From contig JBBSVM010000004.1 in assembly GCA_038046785.1 (NCBI GenBank), positions 186,001 to 250,000 on the forward strand: a stretch of DNA of 64,000 bases, given 5' to 3'. The translations under genes and the position numbers were made by a program. This document shows, piece by piece, positions 16,291-25,124 of this stretch. Position 1 is the stretch's first letter, and every line of letters begins with the position of its first letter. The notes beneath the pieces were generated by a model. The model had not been told where the DNA came from. It worked only from the letters and a program-made list of their open reading frames with translations, and did not search any database. Source of the stretch: JAHFTW01 sp038046785 (GTDB lineage Archaea; Thermoplasmatota; E2; JACPAO01; JAHFTW01).

Positions 16291-17633
16291 TGGTCCTGCT
16301 TCTCGGCTGGCGCCGCACCGTCGCCAAACTCACCGGCGAGCCCGTTGAGGCGTCGCCTCAAATCCCCCTCGCCCCTGAGCACCCTGTGGGCAGTGCCACC
16401 ATCCGCATCGTCGAGGGCAAGCATCTCAATCACGTGCCCGGCTTCAAGGCGAACGGGGTCTGGGCGCAGATCAAGAAGAAATCGCGCGACGTCTGCCTCA
16501 TCGTCAGCGACCGCCCCTCGAAGGGCGCCGCCGTCTTCACGCAGAACGCCTTCTGCGCGGCCCCCGTCATCGTGAGCCGCGAAAACGTCGAGAACGGCGA
16601 CATCCGCGCCATCGTCTGCAACGCCGGCAACGCCAACGCAGTCACCGGCGAACAGGGCCTCAAGGACGCCCGCGCCATGGCGGCCGAAGCGGCCAAGGCC
16701 ACCGGCCTGACGCCCGACCAGTTCATCGTCTGCTCGACCGGCATCATCGGCCGCCCCATGCCGATGGAGAAGGTCCTCGCCGGCATCCGCGACAGCGCCA
16801 AGGTTCTCGGCGACGCGGTCGGCGGTGAGGCGGCCGAAGCCATCACGACGACCGACAGCCACCCCAAGACCGTCTTTGTGGAGGTTTCTGTGCCGCCCGC
16901 AGCGGGAGAGAAGAAAGGACGCACCTTCCACATCGCCGGCATCGCCAAAGGCGCCGGAATGATTCATCCCAACATGGCGACCATGCTGTCGTTCCTGGTC
17001 ACCGACGCGCCGATGAACGCCACTTTCCTCAACGCCAACCTGAAGGAGGCAGTAAACGCCACCTTCAACATGATCACCATCGACGGCGACCAGAGCACGA
17101 ACGACACCTGCGCCATCATCGCCAACGGCGCCGCCGGCGGCGCCAATTTGCGCAAAGGCACCCCCGAGGCGGCCGCCTTCCAGGAAGGGCTCACCCTCGC
17201 CTGCAAGACGCTCGCCAAGATGATCGCCGGCGACGGCGAAGGCGCCACCGCCCTCCTCGAAGTGGCCGTCGAGGGCGCGGTGTCGCTGGAAGACGCCCGC
17301 ACCATTGCGCGCAGTGTTGCCAAATCCAACCTCGTCAAGTCGGCGCTGCACGGCAAGGACCCCAACTGGGGCCGCATCGTCGCTGCCGTCGGCTCCTGCG
17401 GCGCTCACGTCGAGCCCGGCAAGGTCTCGGTGCGCTTCGAGTCGGCGTTGGGTTCGGTGCCGGTCCTCGACAAAGGTGAACCTCTTGCGCGCCTGAAAGA
17501 GGCCAACGCTGCGTTGCAGACGCGCGATGTCCGCATCCTCGTCAGCCTGGGCCTGGGCCCGCACAAGGCGGAGGCGTGGGGCTGCGACCTCTCGGAAGAG
17601 TACGTGACCTTCAACTCAGCGTACAGCACCTGA
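16290..17633 (+). CDS. argJ: Bifunctional glutamate N-acetyltransferase/ornithine acetyltransferase
   Basis: 447 residues. Self-cleaving enzyme: the cleavage site is the Ala-Thr bond in IHPNMATMLSFLVTDAP (near residue 231), the threonine becoming the nucleophile. NATFNMITIDGDQSTNDTC and GKDPNWGRI are the other family signatures. It moves the acetyl group from N-acetylornithine back to glutamate, so no separate argE or argA is needed. The first 45 residues are an unusual lead before the conserved core. Confidence 0.94.
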   Translation: MVLLLGWRRTVAKLTGEPVEASPQIPLAPEHPVGSATIRIVEGKHLNHVPGFKANGVWAQIKKKSRDVCLIVSDRPSKGAAVFTQNAFCAAPVIVSRENVENGDIRAIVCNAGNANAVTGEQGLKDARAMAAEAAKATGLTPDQFIVCSTGIIGRPMPMEKVLAGIRDSAKVLGDAVGGEAAEAITTTDSHPKTVFVEVSVPPAAGEKKGRTFHIAGIAKGAGMIHPNMATMLSFLVTDAPMNATFLNANLKEAVNATFNMITIDGDQSTNDTCAIIANGAAGGANLRKGTPEAAAFQEGLTLACKTLAKMIAGDGEGATALLEVAVEGAVSLEDARTIARSVAKSNLVKSALHGKDPNWGRIVAAVGSCGAHVEPGKVSVRFESALGSVPVLDKGEPLARLKEANAALQTRDVRILVSLGLGPHKAEAWGCDLSEEYVTFNSAYST

Positions 17634-18427
17634 TGTGGAGCCTGAAAGACATGTTCGGCCCCAAATCCCTCCGCATCGTCGTCAAGATGGGCGGAAACGT
17701 CGTCAAGGAGCCCGCCCAGGTTGCCGCGGTCGCCGCGGAGCTTGCCGCCCTGCGCGATCTGGGCCACCAGGTCTGCGTCGTGCATGGCGGCGGCCCGCAG
17801 CTCGATGCGGCTCTCGCCGAGTTGGGTGAAACGGTCGAGAAAGTGGACGGGCTGCGCGTGACGAGCCTCGCCGCCGCCACCGTCGTCGAACAGGTCCTCG
17901 ACGATCTCGGCCAGGAGCTCACCGACGCTCTTGCAAGCCACGGACTTCCCGCTCGCCACCTCGACGTCGGCGAGCGCGCATTTGCCGGCCGCGTCAAGAA
18001 CGTCCGGCTTGGTCGCGTTGGAACTGCAACCGGATTCGCCGTCGCTCCCGACGCTTGGCGTGGCCACCTCAACGTGGTCACCCCCGTCGCCTACGATGCC
18101 TCGGGCCCGCTCAACCTGAACGCCGATGAGGGTGCTGCCGCCGTTGCCGCCTGGTGGAAGGCGCACTGGCTCGTCCTCGCCACCGATGTCTCGGCCGTGC
18201 GCGGCGACGCCGGAGAATCCATTGCGGCGCTCACGCCCGCCTCCGCCAAGGCGCTGATTGGCGGCGCCGCAAAGGGCGGCATGATTCCCAAGCTCCAGAA
18301 CGCCATTGACGCGCTTGCCGCCGGCGTCGGCAATGTTCTCATCACTCGCTTGGAGCCAGGCGTCCTGCTGGATGCCGTCGCGGGCAAGAAGGTGCGCGGA
18401 ACGCTCGTCGCGGAGGCGACCGCTTGA
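17633..18427 (+). CDS. argB: Acetylglutamate kinase
   Basis: 264 residues from the ATG overlapping the argJ stop (TGATG). Amino-acid-kinase fold: RIVVKMGGNVV (ATP-binding Lys, near residue 15), VVHGGGPQLDAAL (substrate loop) and VLATDVSAVRGD near the C-terminal lobe. ALIGGAAKGGMIPKL is the conserved 'GGM.PK' segment. Phosphorylates N-acetylglutamate. Stop overlaps argD as TTGA. Confidence 0.93.
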   Translation: MWSLKDMFGPKSLRIVVKMGGNVVKEPAQVAAVAAELAALRDLGHQVCVVHGGGPQLDAALAELGETVEKVDGLRVTSLAAATVVEQVLDDLGQELTDALASHGLPARHLDVGERAFAGRVKNVRLGRVGTATGFAVAPDAWRGHLNVVTPVAYDASGPLNLNADEGAAAVAAWWKAHWLVLATDVSAVRGDAGESIAALTPASAKALIGGAAKGGMIPKLQNAIDALAAGVGNVLITRLEPGVLLDAVAGKKVRGTLVAEATA

Positions 18428-19641
18428 GCTACTCTGCCGCGCGTTGGGAAGCTGCGATGGCCTCCAACTACACGACGCCACCCATCCAACTCCAGCGCGG
18501 GCAGGGCGCACGGCTGTGGGACACCGACGGCAAGGAGTACCTCGACCTCCTCGCCGGAATCGCCGTGAACATTTTGGGTCACGCCCACCCCGCCATCGTG
18601 CGCGCCGTCACAACCCAGATCGGGCTGCTCTCGCACACCAGCAACCTCTACGCCAACGGCCCCAGTCTGCGACTTGCCGAGCGGCTGCAGGCGCGCACGG
18701 ATGCTGCGTGCGGAACCCCCTACAAAACCATCTTCCAAAACTCCGGAACGGAGGCCAACGAGGCGGCGCTCAAACTGGTGCGACGCCACGCCCACGCCGA
18801 AGGGATGCCCGAAGGGGTCGTCGTCACATTCGAGAACTCCTTCCACGGCCGCACCTACGGCGGCATGACGCTGACGGGGCAGACGCACTACCAGGAGCGT
18901 TACGCCCCGCTCGTGGGCCAGGTTGTCCACGTCCCCTTCAACGACCCCGTGGCGCTGGAGCGGGTGTTTGCGGAGAAGCGGGTCGCAGGCGTCTTCTTCG
19001 AGTCCATCCAGGGCGAAGGCGGCGTCCTGCCGCTCCATCCCGATGCGGCGGCGACGCTGAAGAGGCTCTGCGCCGCCAACAAGGCGATGCTGGTCGCCGA
19101 CGAAATCCAGACCGGTGTTGGCCGCACCGGGAAGTTCTTCGGCTTCGAGCACGATGGGCTTGTGCCTGACGCCATCACACTCGCAAAGGGCCTCGGCGGC
19201 GGATTGCCCATCGGCGCCATCCTCATTCACCCACGGAAGGCAACACTTTTCGAGCCTGGCTCACACGGCACCACATTTGGCGGAAACGCGGTCGCCGCCG
19301 CAGCAGGCAACGCCGTCCTCGACATCCTCGAGCAGGAGAGCCTCATCGGTCGCGCCGCGGCTTTGGGGGAGCGGTTCATGGAAGAGGTGCGCGAGCAGGG
19401 CTGCTCCATCGGGCTCCCCGCGCGCGGCCGGGGCTTGTTGATGGGCGTTCCACTTTCCGGACCGAACGCGCCTGCCGTCGTGACTGCTTTGCGCAGCCGG
19501 GGCATTCTGGTCGGTCAAGCTGGAAAATCCGTACTGCGCGTCGCCCCACCACTTATCGTCAAGGAAGACGAGCTGCTGGGCGCCATCCCAGCCATCGTGG
19601 ACGAAATCGCCAAACGACAGCCCACGCCGACGAAGGCATAG
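18424..19641 (+). CDS. argD: Acetylornithine aminotransferase
   Basis: 405 residues with a TTG start that overlaps the argB stop (TTGA). An ATG at 18457 is possible, but the residues before it (ARWEAAMASNY) align with the family's N terminus. Class III aminotransferase: NSGTEANEAALKL, FHGRTYGGM, the PLP lysine in AITLAKGLGGGLPIGA (near residue 250), and HGTTFGGN. Last gene of argCJBD; a palindromic repeat follows. Confidence 0.94.
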   Translation: MSYSAARWEAAMASNYTTPPIQLQRGQGARLWDTDGKEYLDLLAGIAVNILGHAHPAIVRAVTTQIGLLSHTSNLYANGPSLRLAERLQARTDAACGTPYKTIFQNSGTEANEAALKLVRRHAHAEGMPEGVVVTFENSFHGRTYGGMTLTGQTHYQERYAPLVGQVVHVPFNDPVALERVFAEKRVAGVFFESIQGEGGVLPLHPDAAATLKRLCAANKAMLVADEIQTGVGRTGKFFGFEHDGLVPDAITLAKGLGGGLPIGAILIHPRKATLFEPGSHGTTFGGNAVAAAAGNAVLDILEQESLIGRAAALGERFMEEVREQGCSIGLPARGRGLLMGVPLSGPNAPAVVTALRSRGILVGQAGKSVLRVAPPLIVKEDELLGAIPAIVDEIAKRQPTPTKA

Positions 19642-19644
19642 ACC

Positions 19645-19686
19645 CAGATTTCACGGATTTCACAGATACGTCATCTGTGGTTCCGT
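19645..19686. repeat. Dispersed palindromic repeat, copy 1
   Basis: Contains CAGATTTCACGGATTTCACAGAT followed, after a 5-nt gap, by ATCTGTGGTTCCGT, which pairs imperfectly with ACGGATTTCACAGAT. It fills the 50-bp gap between the convergent genes argD and the ACT-domain regulator, so it could act as a two-way terminator. Same family as the repeats at 21717, 34472 and 52633. Confidence 0.65.
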
Positions 19687-19691
19687 CGGTG

Positions 19692-20360
19692 TCAAGACTT
19701 GATGAGCCCGTTGAGCACTTCAAACGCCGGGAAGAGGTCCGCTTCGTCCACGATGAAGATGTTGTCCTTGTAGCAGCTGATGACCTCGTTGAAGTTGATG
19801 CCGCGCCCGGACAGGCTGGAGGCGAGGAAGGCGAGCGTGCCGGGGACATCTTCGACGGAATCGGGGCTGCGGATGTTGAGCTCGACAAGGCCGGTGCGCG
19901 TCTTGATGACCTCCTCGCCAAGCGTCTCCTCCATCCCTTTGAGCAGCGCCTCGTCGGTGATGATGGTGATGGATTCGCTGCCGTGCAGAACGTGCACCGG
20001 GTTGCTGAGGCCTTGCAGGGCGGCGAGCGCCTTCTCGAGCTTGGCGGAGAGTTTCCACGAGTTGCGCGCCGTCAGGGTCGCCACCTTGGTGCGAACCTCG
20101 AGCTTGCTTTTGTCGAGGACCTTGCGGATGGCGGCCTGCACGTCGCCGTTGGCGTGCGGTGACTTGTAGCGGCGGCAGGCCACAAGGACCGCTTCTTCCG
20201 AGCCGAGGCCGGTCTCGTCGCGGATGCGGCGCGTCAAGGCTGAGAGGTTGACGATGCCCATGCCGAGCGCGTCGCGCACCGTCGGTCGCGCCTCGATGTA
20301 GCCGCGCACCGACTGGGCGACGCTCTTCGACTGTTGGGGGGCTGACCGTTTGCGCGCCAC
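19692..20360 (-). CDS. ACT-domain protein, putative amino-acid-responsive regulator
   Basis: 222 residues. The first part (SVAQSVRGYIEARPTVRDALGMGIVNLSALTRRI) resembles the helical, possibly DNA-binding N-terminal domain of an archaeal family of predicted regulators of amino-acid metabolism. The C-terminal part (DVPGTLAFLASSLSGRGINFNEVISCYKDNIFIVDE) is an ACT domain. GTG start chosen because a CAAATAG box is centred about 24 nt upstream; an ATG at 20393 would add 11 residues. Sits between argCJBD and divergent argGHF, so control of arginine genes is a reasonable guess, unproven. Confidence 0.75.
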   Translation of the reverse strand: MARKRSAPQQSKSVAQSVRGYIEARPTVRDALGMGIVNLSALTRRIRDETGLGSEEAVLVACRRYKSPHANGDVQAAIRKVLDKSKLEVRTKVATLTARNSWKLSAKLEKALAALQGLSNPVHVLHGSESITIITDEALLKGMEETLGEEVIKTRTGLVELNIRSPDSVEDVPGTLAFLASSLSGRGINFNEVISCYKDNIFIVDEADLFPAFEVLNGLIKS

Positions 20361-20426
20361 GGGCGCCGGAGACCATTGTCCTATTTGGGTCATGCGTGCC
20401 CAGGCATGGCGAAGTTTCGCCGTGCC

Positions 20427-20433
20427 CCTTATC
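20427..20433 (+). promoter_or_regulatory. TATA-like box for argGHF
   Basis: CCTTATC, centred 28 nt before the argG GTG at 20458. The 97-bp region 20361-20457 also holds the promoter of the divergent ACT-domain gene. Confidence 0.5.
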
Positions 20434-20457
20434 TTGGCCAACAGATGGAATCGAGGC

Positions 20458-21693
20458 GTGCCCAAGCACATCGTCCTCGCCTACTCCGGTGGTCTCGACA
20501 CCTCCGTCATGGTCCACTGGCTCAAAGAGCAGACAGGCGCCAAGGTGACCGCTGCCCTTCTCGACCTCGGCCAGGGCAAGGAATCCATTGACGACGCCGG
20601 CAAGCGCGCCAAAGCCAACGGCGCCACCCATTTCGTCGTGCTGCCCGCCAAGGAAGAGTTTGCCAACGACTTCCTCGCCCCCAGCATCCGTGCCAACGCC
20701 ATCTACGAAGGCGTCTACCCGCTCGCCACCGCCATCGGCCGCCCACTCATCGCCAAGAAACTCGTCGAAGCGGTGGTTCAGGTCGGCGGCGACGCCGTCG
20801 CGCACGGCTGCACCGGCAAGGGCAACGACCAGGTCCGCATCGAGGCGGGCGTCAAGGCGCTCATGCCGGGCCTGGAGTGCCTCGCCCCGCAGCGCTCGCA
20901 CCCGATGACGCGCGACGCCGTCGTCGCGTACGCCAAGAAGAACAAATTGCAGATTCCGCAGCTCAAGCGCAGCACCTACAGCACCGATGAGAACCTGTGG
21001 GGCCGCAGCATCGAGGGCGGCGACACCGAGGACCCGGCCCACGCCGTCCATGAAGACGCCTACCTCTGGACCACCTCGCCGCAGAAGGCGCCCGACAAGC
21101 CCACGTCGATGAGCATCCTGTTCGAAGCGGGCCTCCCGGTCGCCGTCGACGGCAAGCGCATGGCGCTCTGGGACCTCGTCGCCCACGTCGGCAAGATTGC
21201 GGGCGCGAACGGCGTCGGCCGCATCGACCACGTGGAGAATCGCCTCGTCGGCATCAAGAGCCGCGAAATCTACGAGGCCCCCGCCGCCGTCACTGTCCTC
21301 TTCGCCAAGAAAGCACTCGAGGCGCTCACCCTCACCAAGGAAGAGATGAAGCTCAAGCCCATCCTGGAGCAGAAGTTCAGCGAGAACGTCTACGACGGGC
21401 TCTGGTACGCCCCCGTCATGGCGGCCATCCGCGCCGGCATCGACACCATGCAGGCCCACGTCACCGGCACCGTCACCGTCCAGCTCTACAAGGGTAACGT
21501 GTCGCTGCTTGGCCGCACCAGCCCGCTCTCGCTGTTCAAGGACAACCTCGCCACCTACTCGGTGCGCGACTCGTTCAACCACGGCGCCTCGGAGGGCTTC
21601 ATTCAGATCTGGTCGCTGCCGACTGAGACCGCCAACGCGGTGCGCGGCAAGGCTGGCAAGAAGCCCCTCGTCACGGTGAAGGCCAAGAAATGA
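20458..21693 (+). CDS. argG: Argininosuccinate synthase
   Basis: 411 residues. PP-loop ATP site VLAYSGGLDTSVMVHWL at the N terminus, AHGCTGKGNDQVRIE (near residue 118), and LKRSTYSTDENLWGRSIEGG, all ArgG signatures. Joins citrulline and aspartate using ATP. GTG start set by the TATA-like box 28 nt upstream and by the conserved N terminus (PKHIVLAYSGG). First gene of argGHF; ATGA overlap with argH. Confidence 0.95.
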   Translation: MPKHIVLAYSGGLDTSVMVHWLKEQTGAKVTAALLDLGQGKESIDDAGKRAKANGATHFVVLPAKEEFANDFLAPSIRANAIYEGVYPLATAIGRPLIAKKLVEAVVQVGGDAVAHGCTGKGNDQVRIEAGVKALMPGLECLAPQRSHPMTRDAVVAYAKKNKLQIPQLKRSTYSTDENLWGRSIEGGDTEDPAHAVHEDAYLWTTSPQKAPDKPTSMSILFEAGLPVAVDGKRMALWDLVAHVGKIAGANGVGRIDHVENRLVGIKSREIYEAPAAVTVLFAKKALEALTLTKEEMKLKPILEQKFSENVYDGLWYAPVMAAIRAGIDTMQAHVTGTVTVQLYKGNVSLLGRTSPLSLFKDNLATYSVRDSFNHGASEGFIQIWSLPTETANAVRGKAGKKPLVTVKAKK

Positions 21694-23225
21694 GCAAGCG
21701 CAACGCCCGCCGACGAGTCGCAGATTTCGCAGATGGCTCAGATTCGCCCATCCCGCGCGCAAAGCAATCTGTGAAATCTGCGACCAAAACGCCGGTCTGG
21801 CAGAAGCGCACCGGCGGCGGGCTCCATCCGGCCCTGCTTGCCTACTCTGAGACCACGCATGAGGACCGTCCGTTCATTCTCCACGACCTCGCCGGCTCCA
21901 GCGCGCACGTCCTCGGCCTCATCAAGGCTGGTTTGCTCACGAAAGCGGAAGCCAAGCAGCTCCTCCAGGGGTTGCGCGCCATCCGCCAGACGCACGAAGA
22001 AGGCAGTTTTGCGCTCGACCTGGAGCTCGAAGATGTCCACATGAACATCGAGAGCAGCCTCACCGCGATGCTCGGCGACACCGGGCGCAAACTGCACTCC
22101 GGCCGCTCGCGCAACGACCAGGTCGCCACCTGCATCACGTTGTACGCTCGGCAGAACGTTGCGCGTCTGGCCGCGGGACTCCACAGCCTCGCAGGTGCCC
22201 TCGCAGCCCAGGCCAAGACGCACACCGCGTCGCCTTGGGTCGCCCGAACGCATGGCCAGCCAGCCCAGCCCGCCACCTACGGTTGGCTCCTCGCAGCGCA
22301 CGCCGCACGCATCCAGGAACTCGCCACGAAGTCGCTTGAGACGTTCGAGCGCATCGGCGAGTCACCGCTTGGCTCCGGCGCTGTCGCTGGATCGACGCTG
22401 CCACTCGACCCGGCCTACACGGCCAAACTGATGGGTCTGCGCGCCCCGCGCTCCGCTCTCCTCGCCACCGGCACCCGCGACGTCGTCCTGGAATCCTGCC
22501 TTCTCGCGAGCCACGTTGGCACCGTCGTAGCGAGCCTCGCCCAGGACCTCATCGATGGCTTCAGCTCCGGTGCCCTGAAACTCCCGTCGGGTTACACGAC
22601 TGGCTCCAGCCTGATGCCGCAGAAACGCAACCCCGACGCCCTCGAGCTGGCGCGCGGCCGCGGCAAAGCACTCGCCGGCCCACTTGCCGCGGTCCAGGGC
22701 ATCCTGGGCGGTCTCGGCCTCGGCTACATGCGGGACTTCCAGCTGACCAAGCCCTACCTGGCTGCCGCCCTTCACGACGCCTGCACCACCGTCGAACTTC
22801 TGGGCCCTCTGGTCGAGGGAATGACCTACGACGCCAAGGCGACCGCCAACGACTGGTCGAAGCCTGGGATCGTCGCCACCGACGTCGCCGAGGCGCTTGT
22901 GAAACAAGGCGTTGCCTTCCGCACCGCCTACGGCATCGTCGCCACCGCGTTCGCCCAGGTCGAGACGGGCAAGAGCTTCCAGGCCGCCCTGGAAGCGCAA
23001 AAACTGCCACGCGCGCAGCTTGCGGCCGCACTCGGGGCGCTCCAACCCGACCCGGCGCGCCGCGCCACTGTGGGAGGCCCTGCCCCGACGCAGGTGGCCT
23101 CGGCGCTTCGCGGCCTCGCGGCTCAAGCAAAACGCCAGGCAAGTTTCATCGCCGCCGCCAAGACATCGGCCGAGCAACCGTTTATCCTCCTCTCCGCCCC
23201 AATCGAGACGTTGGTGAACTCCTGA
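21690..23225 (+). CDS. argH: Argininosuccinate lyase with a palindromic repeat in its N-terminal coding region
   Basis: 511 residues, longer than usual. The catalytic signature TGSSLMPQKRNPDALE is intact (near residue 308), as are HSGRSRNDQVAT and WVARTHGQPAQPATYG. Codons about 10-32 (VADFADGSDSPIPRAKQ and on) are encoded by a full copy of the dispersed repeat, read in frame. The ordinary 'LWGGRF' start is replaced by VWQKRTGGGL. The ATG at 21690 overlaps argG (ATGA); a GTG within the repeat (21771) is the only later start before the conserved part. Confidence 0.93.
   Translation: MSKRNARRRVADFADGSDSPIPRAKQSVKSATKTPVWQKRTGGGLHPALLAYSETTHEDRPFILHDLAGSSAHVLGLIKAGLLTKAEAKQLLQGLRAIRQTHEEGSFALDLELEDVHMNIESSLTAMLGDTGRKLHSGRSRNDQVATCITLYARQNVARLAAGLHSLAGALAAQAKTHTASPWVARTHGQPAQPATYGWLLAAHAARIQELATKSLETFERIGESPLGSGAVAGSTLPLDPAYTAKLMGLRAPRSALLATGTRDVVLESCLLASHVGTVVASLAQDLIDGFSSGALKLPSGYTTGSSLMPQKRNPDALELARGRGKALAGPLAAVQGILGGLGLGYMRDFQLTKPYLAAALHDACTTVELLGPLVEGMTYDAKATANDWSKPGIVATDVAEALVKQGVAFRTAYGIVATAFAQVETGKSFQAALEAQKLPRAQLAAALGALQPDPARRATVGGPAPTQVASALRGLAAQAKRQASFIAAAKTSAEQPFILLSAPIETLVNS
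21717..21784. repeat. Dispersed palindromic repeat, copy 2, inside argH
   Basis: Left arm GTCGCAGATTTCGCAGAT (21717-21734) and right arm ATCTGTGAAATCTGCGAC (21767-21784) pair at 17 of 18 positions around a 32-nt loop. It is the cleanest copy of the family and lies wholly within the argH frame. Confidence 0.8.
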
Positions 23226-24226
23226 TGGCCCTCCCTCCGACCTCGAAAGCCAGCACCGCCTCCCGCAAAACGGCGAAGCCGGGCGAGGAGCCTGGCGCCC
23301 GCAGCGTTCTCGGGATGCGCGACATGGAGGGCTACCTGGACACGCTTCTCGCCGAGGCGATGGTGCTCAAGGCGCAGGGCAAGGCGGGCACGCTGCCGCA
23401 GCACCTCTCCGGCAAGGCGGTCCTGATGATTTACGAGAAGAACTCGACGCGCACCCGCGTCTCGTTCGAGGTCGGCGTGCAGCGGCTCGGCGGCATCGCC
23501 ATCAACCTGGACGCCCAGACCAGCCAGCTCTCGCGCGGCGAATCCATCGAGGACACCGCGCAGGTGCTGTCGCGCTACGGCCACGCGCTCGTTTATCGCG
23601 CCAACCGGCACGACTCCCTCGAAGCTCTGGCGCGCTACGCCACCGTGCCGGTCGTCAACGCCCTCACCGACCTCGAGCACCCGTGCCAGATCCTCGCCGA
23701 CTGGCTGACCCTGCGCGAGCGGCTGGGCGGTCTCAAAGGCAAGGTGTTCGCCTACGTCGGCGATGGAAACAACATGGCGCACTCCTATCTGCTTGGCGCC
23801 CCCATGGTCGGCATGGACATCCGTGTCGCCTGCCCCAAAGGGTACGATCCCGACCCGGCCATCCTGGAGCAAGCGAAGGCGCTCGCCGAGCGCTACGGCA
23901 CGAAAGTCAAGGTGGTGCGCAAACCGGAGGAGGCCATCGCTGGCGCCGACGCGGTTGCCACCGACACCTGGGTGAGTATGGGCGACGAGGCGGAGACTCT
24001 GCAGCGCTCACGTGCCTTCGTCGGCTACACGCTTACTGAAGAGATGATGGCGCAGCACGCCCCCGACGCGCTGTTTTTGCATTGCCTGCCGGGCCACTGG
24101 GGCGAAGAGGCGACCTACGACCTGGCGCACGGCCCGCGCAGTGTCATCTACGACGAAGCGGAGAACCGCATGTGGGCGCAGATGGCGCTGCTGGTGCGGC
24201 TGCTCAAGAGCCCAACCGGCTGGTAG
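23225..24226 (+). CDS. argF: Ornithine carbamoyltransferase
   Basis: 333 residues. Carbamoyl-phosphate loop YEKNSTRTRVSFEVG (STRTR near residue 76), LEHPCQILADWLTL (HPxQ) and the catalytic HCLPGHWGEE (near residue 282). Makes citrulline from ornithine. TGATG overlap with argH; last gene of argGHF. The first 25 residues are a Lys/Ala-rich lead. No carbamoyl-phosphate synthetase gene is in the window. Confidence 0.95.
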   Translation: MALPPTSKASTASRKTAKPGEEPGARSVLGMRDMEGYLDTLLAEAMVLKAQGKAGTLPQHLSGKAVLMIYEKNSTRTRVSFEVGVQRLGGIAINLDAQTSQLSRGESIEDTAQVLSRYGHALVYRANRHDSLEALARYATVPVVNALTDLEHPCQILADWLTLRERLGGLKGKVFAYVGDGNNMAHSYLLGAPMVGMDIRVACPKGYDPDPAILEQAKALAERYGTKVKVVRKPEEAIAGADAVATDTWVSMGDEAETLQRSRAFVGYTLTEEMMAQHAPDALFLHCLPGHWGEEATYDLAHGPRSVIYDEAENRMWAQMALLVRLLKSPTGW

Positions 24227-24261
24227 AGGGTTTCAAGAAGCGAGGCGGCGCTCGCTGCATC

Positions 24262-25107
24262 GTGCCTTCCCGTTCCGCCAAGAAGGCCGCAGGCAAGGCC
24301 CGAGCAACGAAGGCAGCCAAGACCGCCCCGGCCAAGAAGGCCGTCCGCAAGCAGGCCAAGAAACTGGTCGCGAAGCGGGCAGCAACCAAGGACACACTCG
24401 ACCCGGAGTTCGTGGGGAAGTTCCTGCCCTATCTGCGCGCCCTGCGCGGCTACACGCGGCTCAAGGTGGACGGCCTCGAGAACATCCCCAAGAAAGGTTC
24501 CGCCATCCTGGCCGCCAACCACACAGGCTGGCTCGGCCTCGACTACGCGCTTGCGGCCCTCGTGGTGCACGACGAAGTGGGGCGCACGCCGCGCGGCATG
24601 GTGCACGAGGCGTGGTTCCTCACTCCAGCCACGGCGCAGTTCGCCGCCAAAATGGGGCTCTCGAAAGTGAGCAAGGAGTCCATGGCCGAGCAGCTGGGCG
24701 GCAACCATCTCGTCATGGTGTTCCCGGAAGGGGAACATGGCGCCTTCCGGCCGGTGAGCAACTATGAGGTGCTGGAGTTTGCGCGCGGCTTCGTCCGCGT
24801 CGCCATGCAAAAAGGAGTCCCGGTCATCCCGGTCGCCATCCTCGGCGGCGAAGAGTCCAACCCGGTGGACAAGACCATCAAGAGCTACGAGCAGCTGCTC
24901 AAGCTGCCGCTCATCATCCCGACCAATCTTCTTCCCAAACCGGTGAAGTGGCGCATCCGGTTCCTGCCACCACTTGACTTCGAGGGGTTCGATGCGTCCG
25001 ACGCCGACGATGCGGTGCGTGTCCATGCCATCGCCCGCGACGTCCAGCAGCGTGTCCAAACCGCCATTCGGACGTTGCAGAAGGAGCGCGGCAACCCGTA
25101 CATCTGA
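24262..25107 (+). CDS. PlsC-like lysophospholipid/glycerol-phosphate acyltransferase family protein
   Basis: 281 residues; GTG start. The first 45 residues are very Lys/Ala-rich (AAGKARATKAAK and similar), histone-tail-like and probably disordered. The acyltransferase domain follows: ILAANHTGWLGLDYAL holds the catalytic His with Asp spaced as in the H-X6-D subfamily, and VMVFPEGEHGAF is motif III. Known relatives acylate glycerol phosphates or other alcohols; such enzymes are unexpected where lipids are ether-linked. Acceptor unknown. Follows argF by 35 bp. Confidence 0.8.
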   Translation: MPSRSAKKAAGKARATKAAKTAPAKKAVRKQAKKLVAKRAATKDTLDPEFVGKFLPYLRALRGYTRLKVDGLENIPKKGSAILAANHTGWLGLDYALAALVVHDEVGRTPRGMVHEAWFLTPATAQFAAKMGLSKVSKESMAEQLGGNHLVMVFPEGEHGAFRPVSNYEVLEFARGFVRVAMQKGVPVIPVAILGGEESNPVDKTIKSYEQLLKLPLIIPTNLLPKPVKWRIRFLPPLDFEGFDASDADDAVRVHAIARDVQQRVQTAIRTLQKERGNPYI

Positions 25108-25124
25108 CGCCCGCCCTTCGTGCG

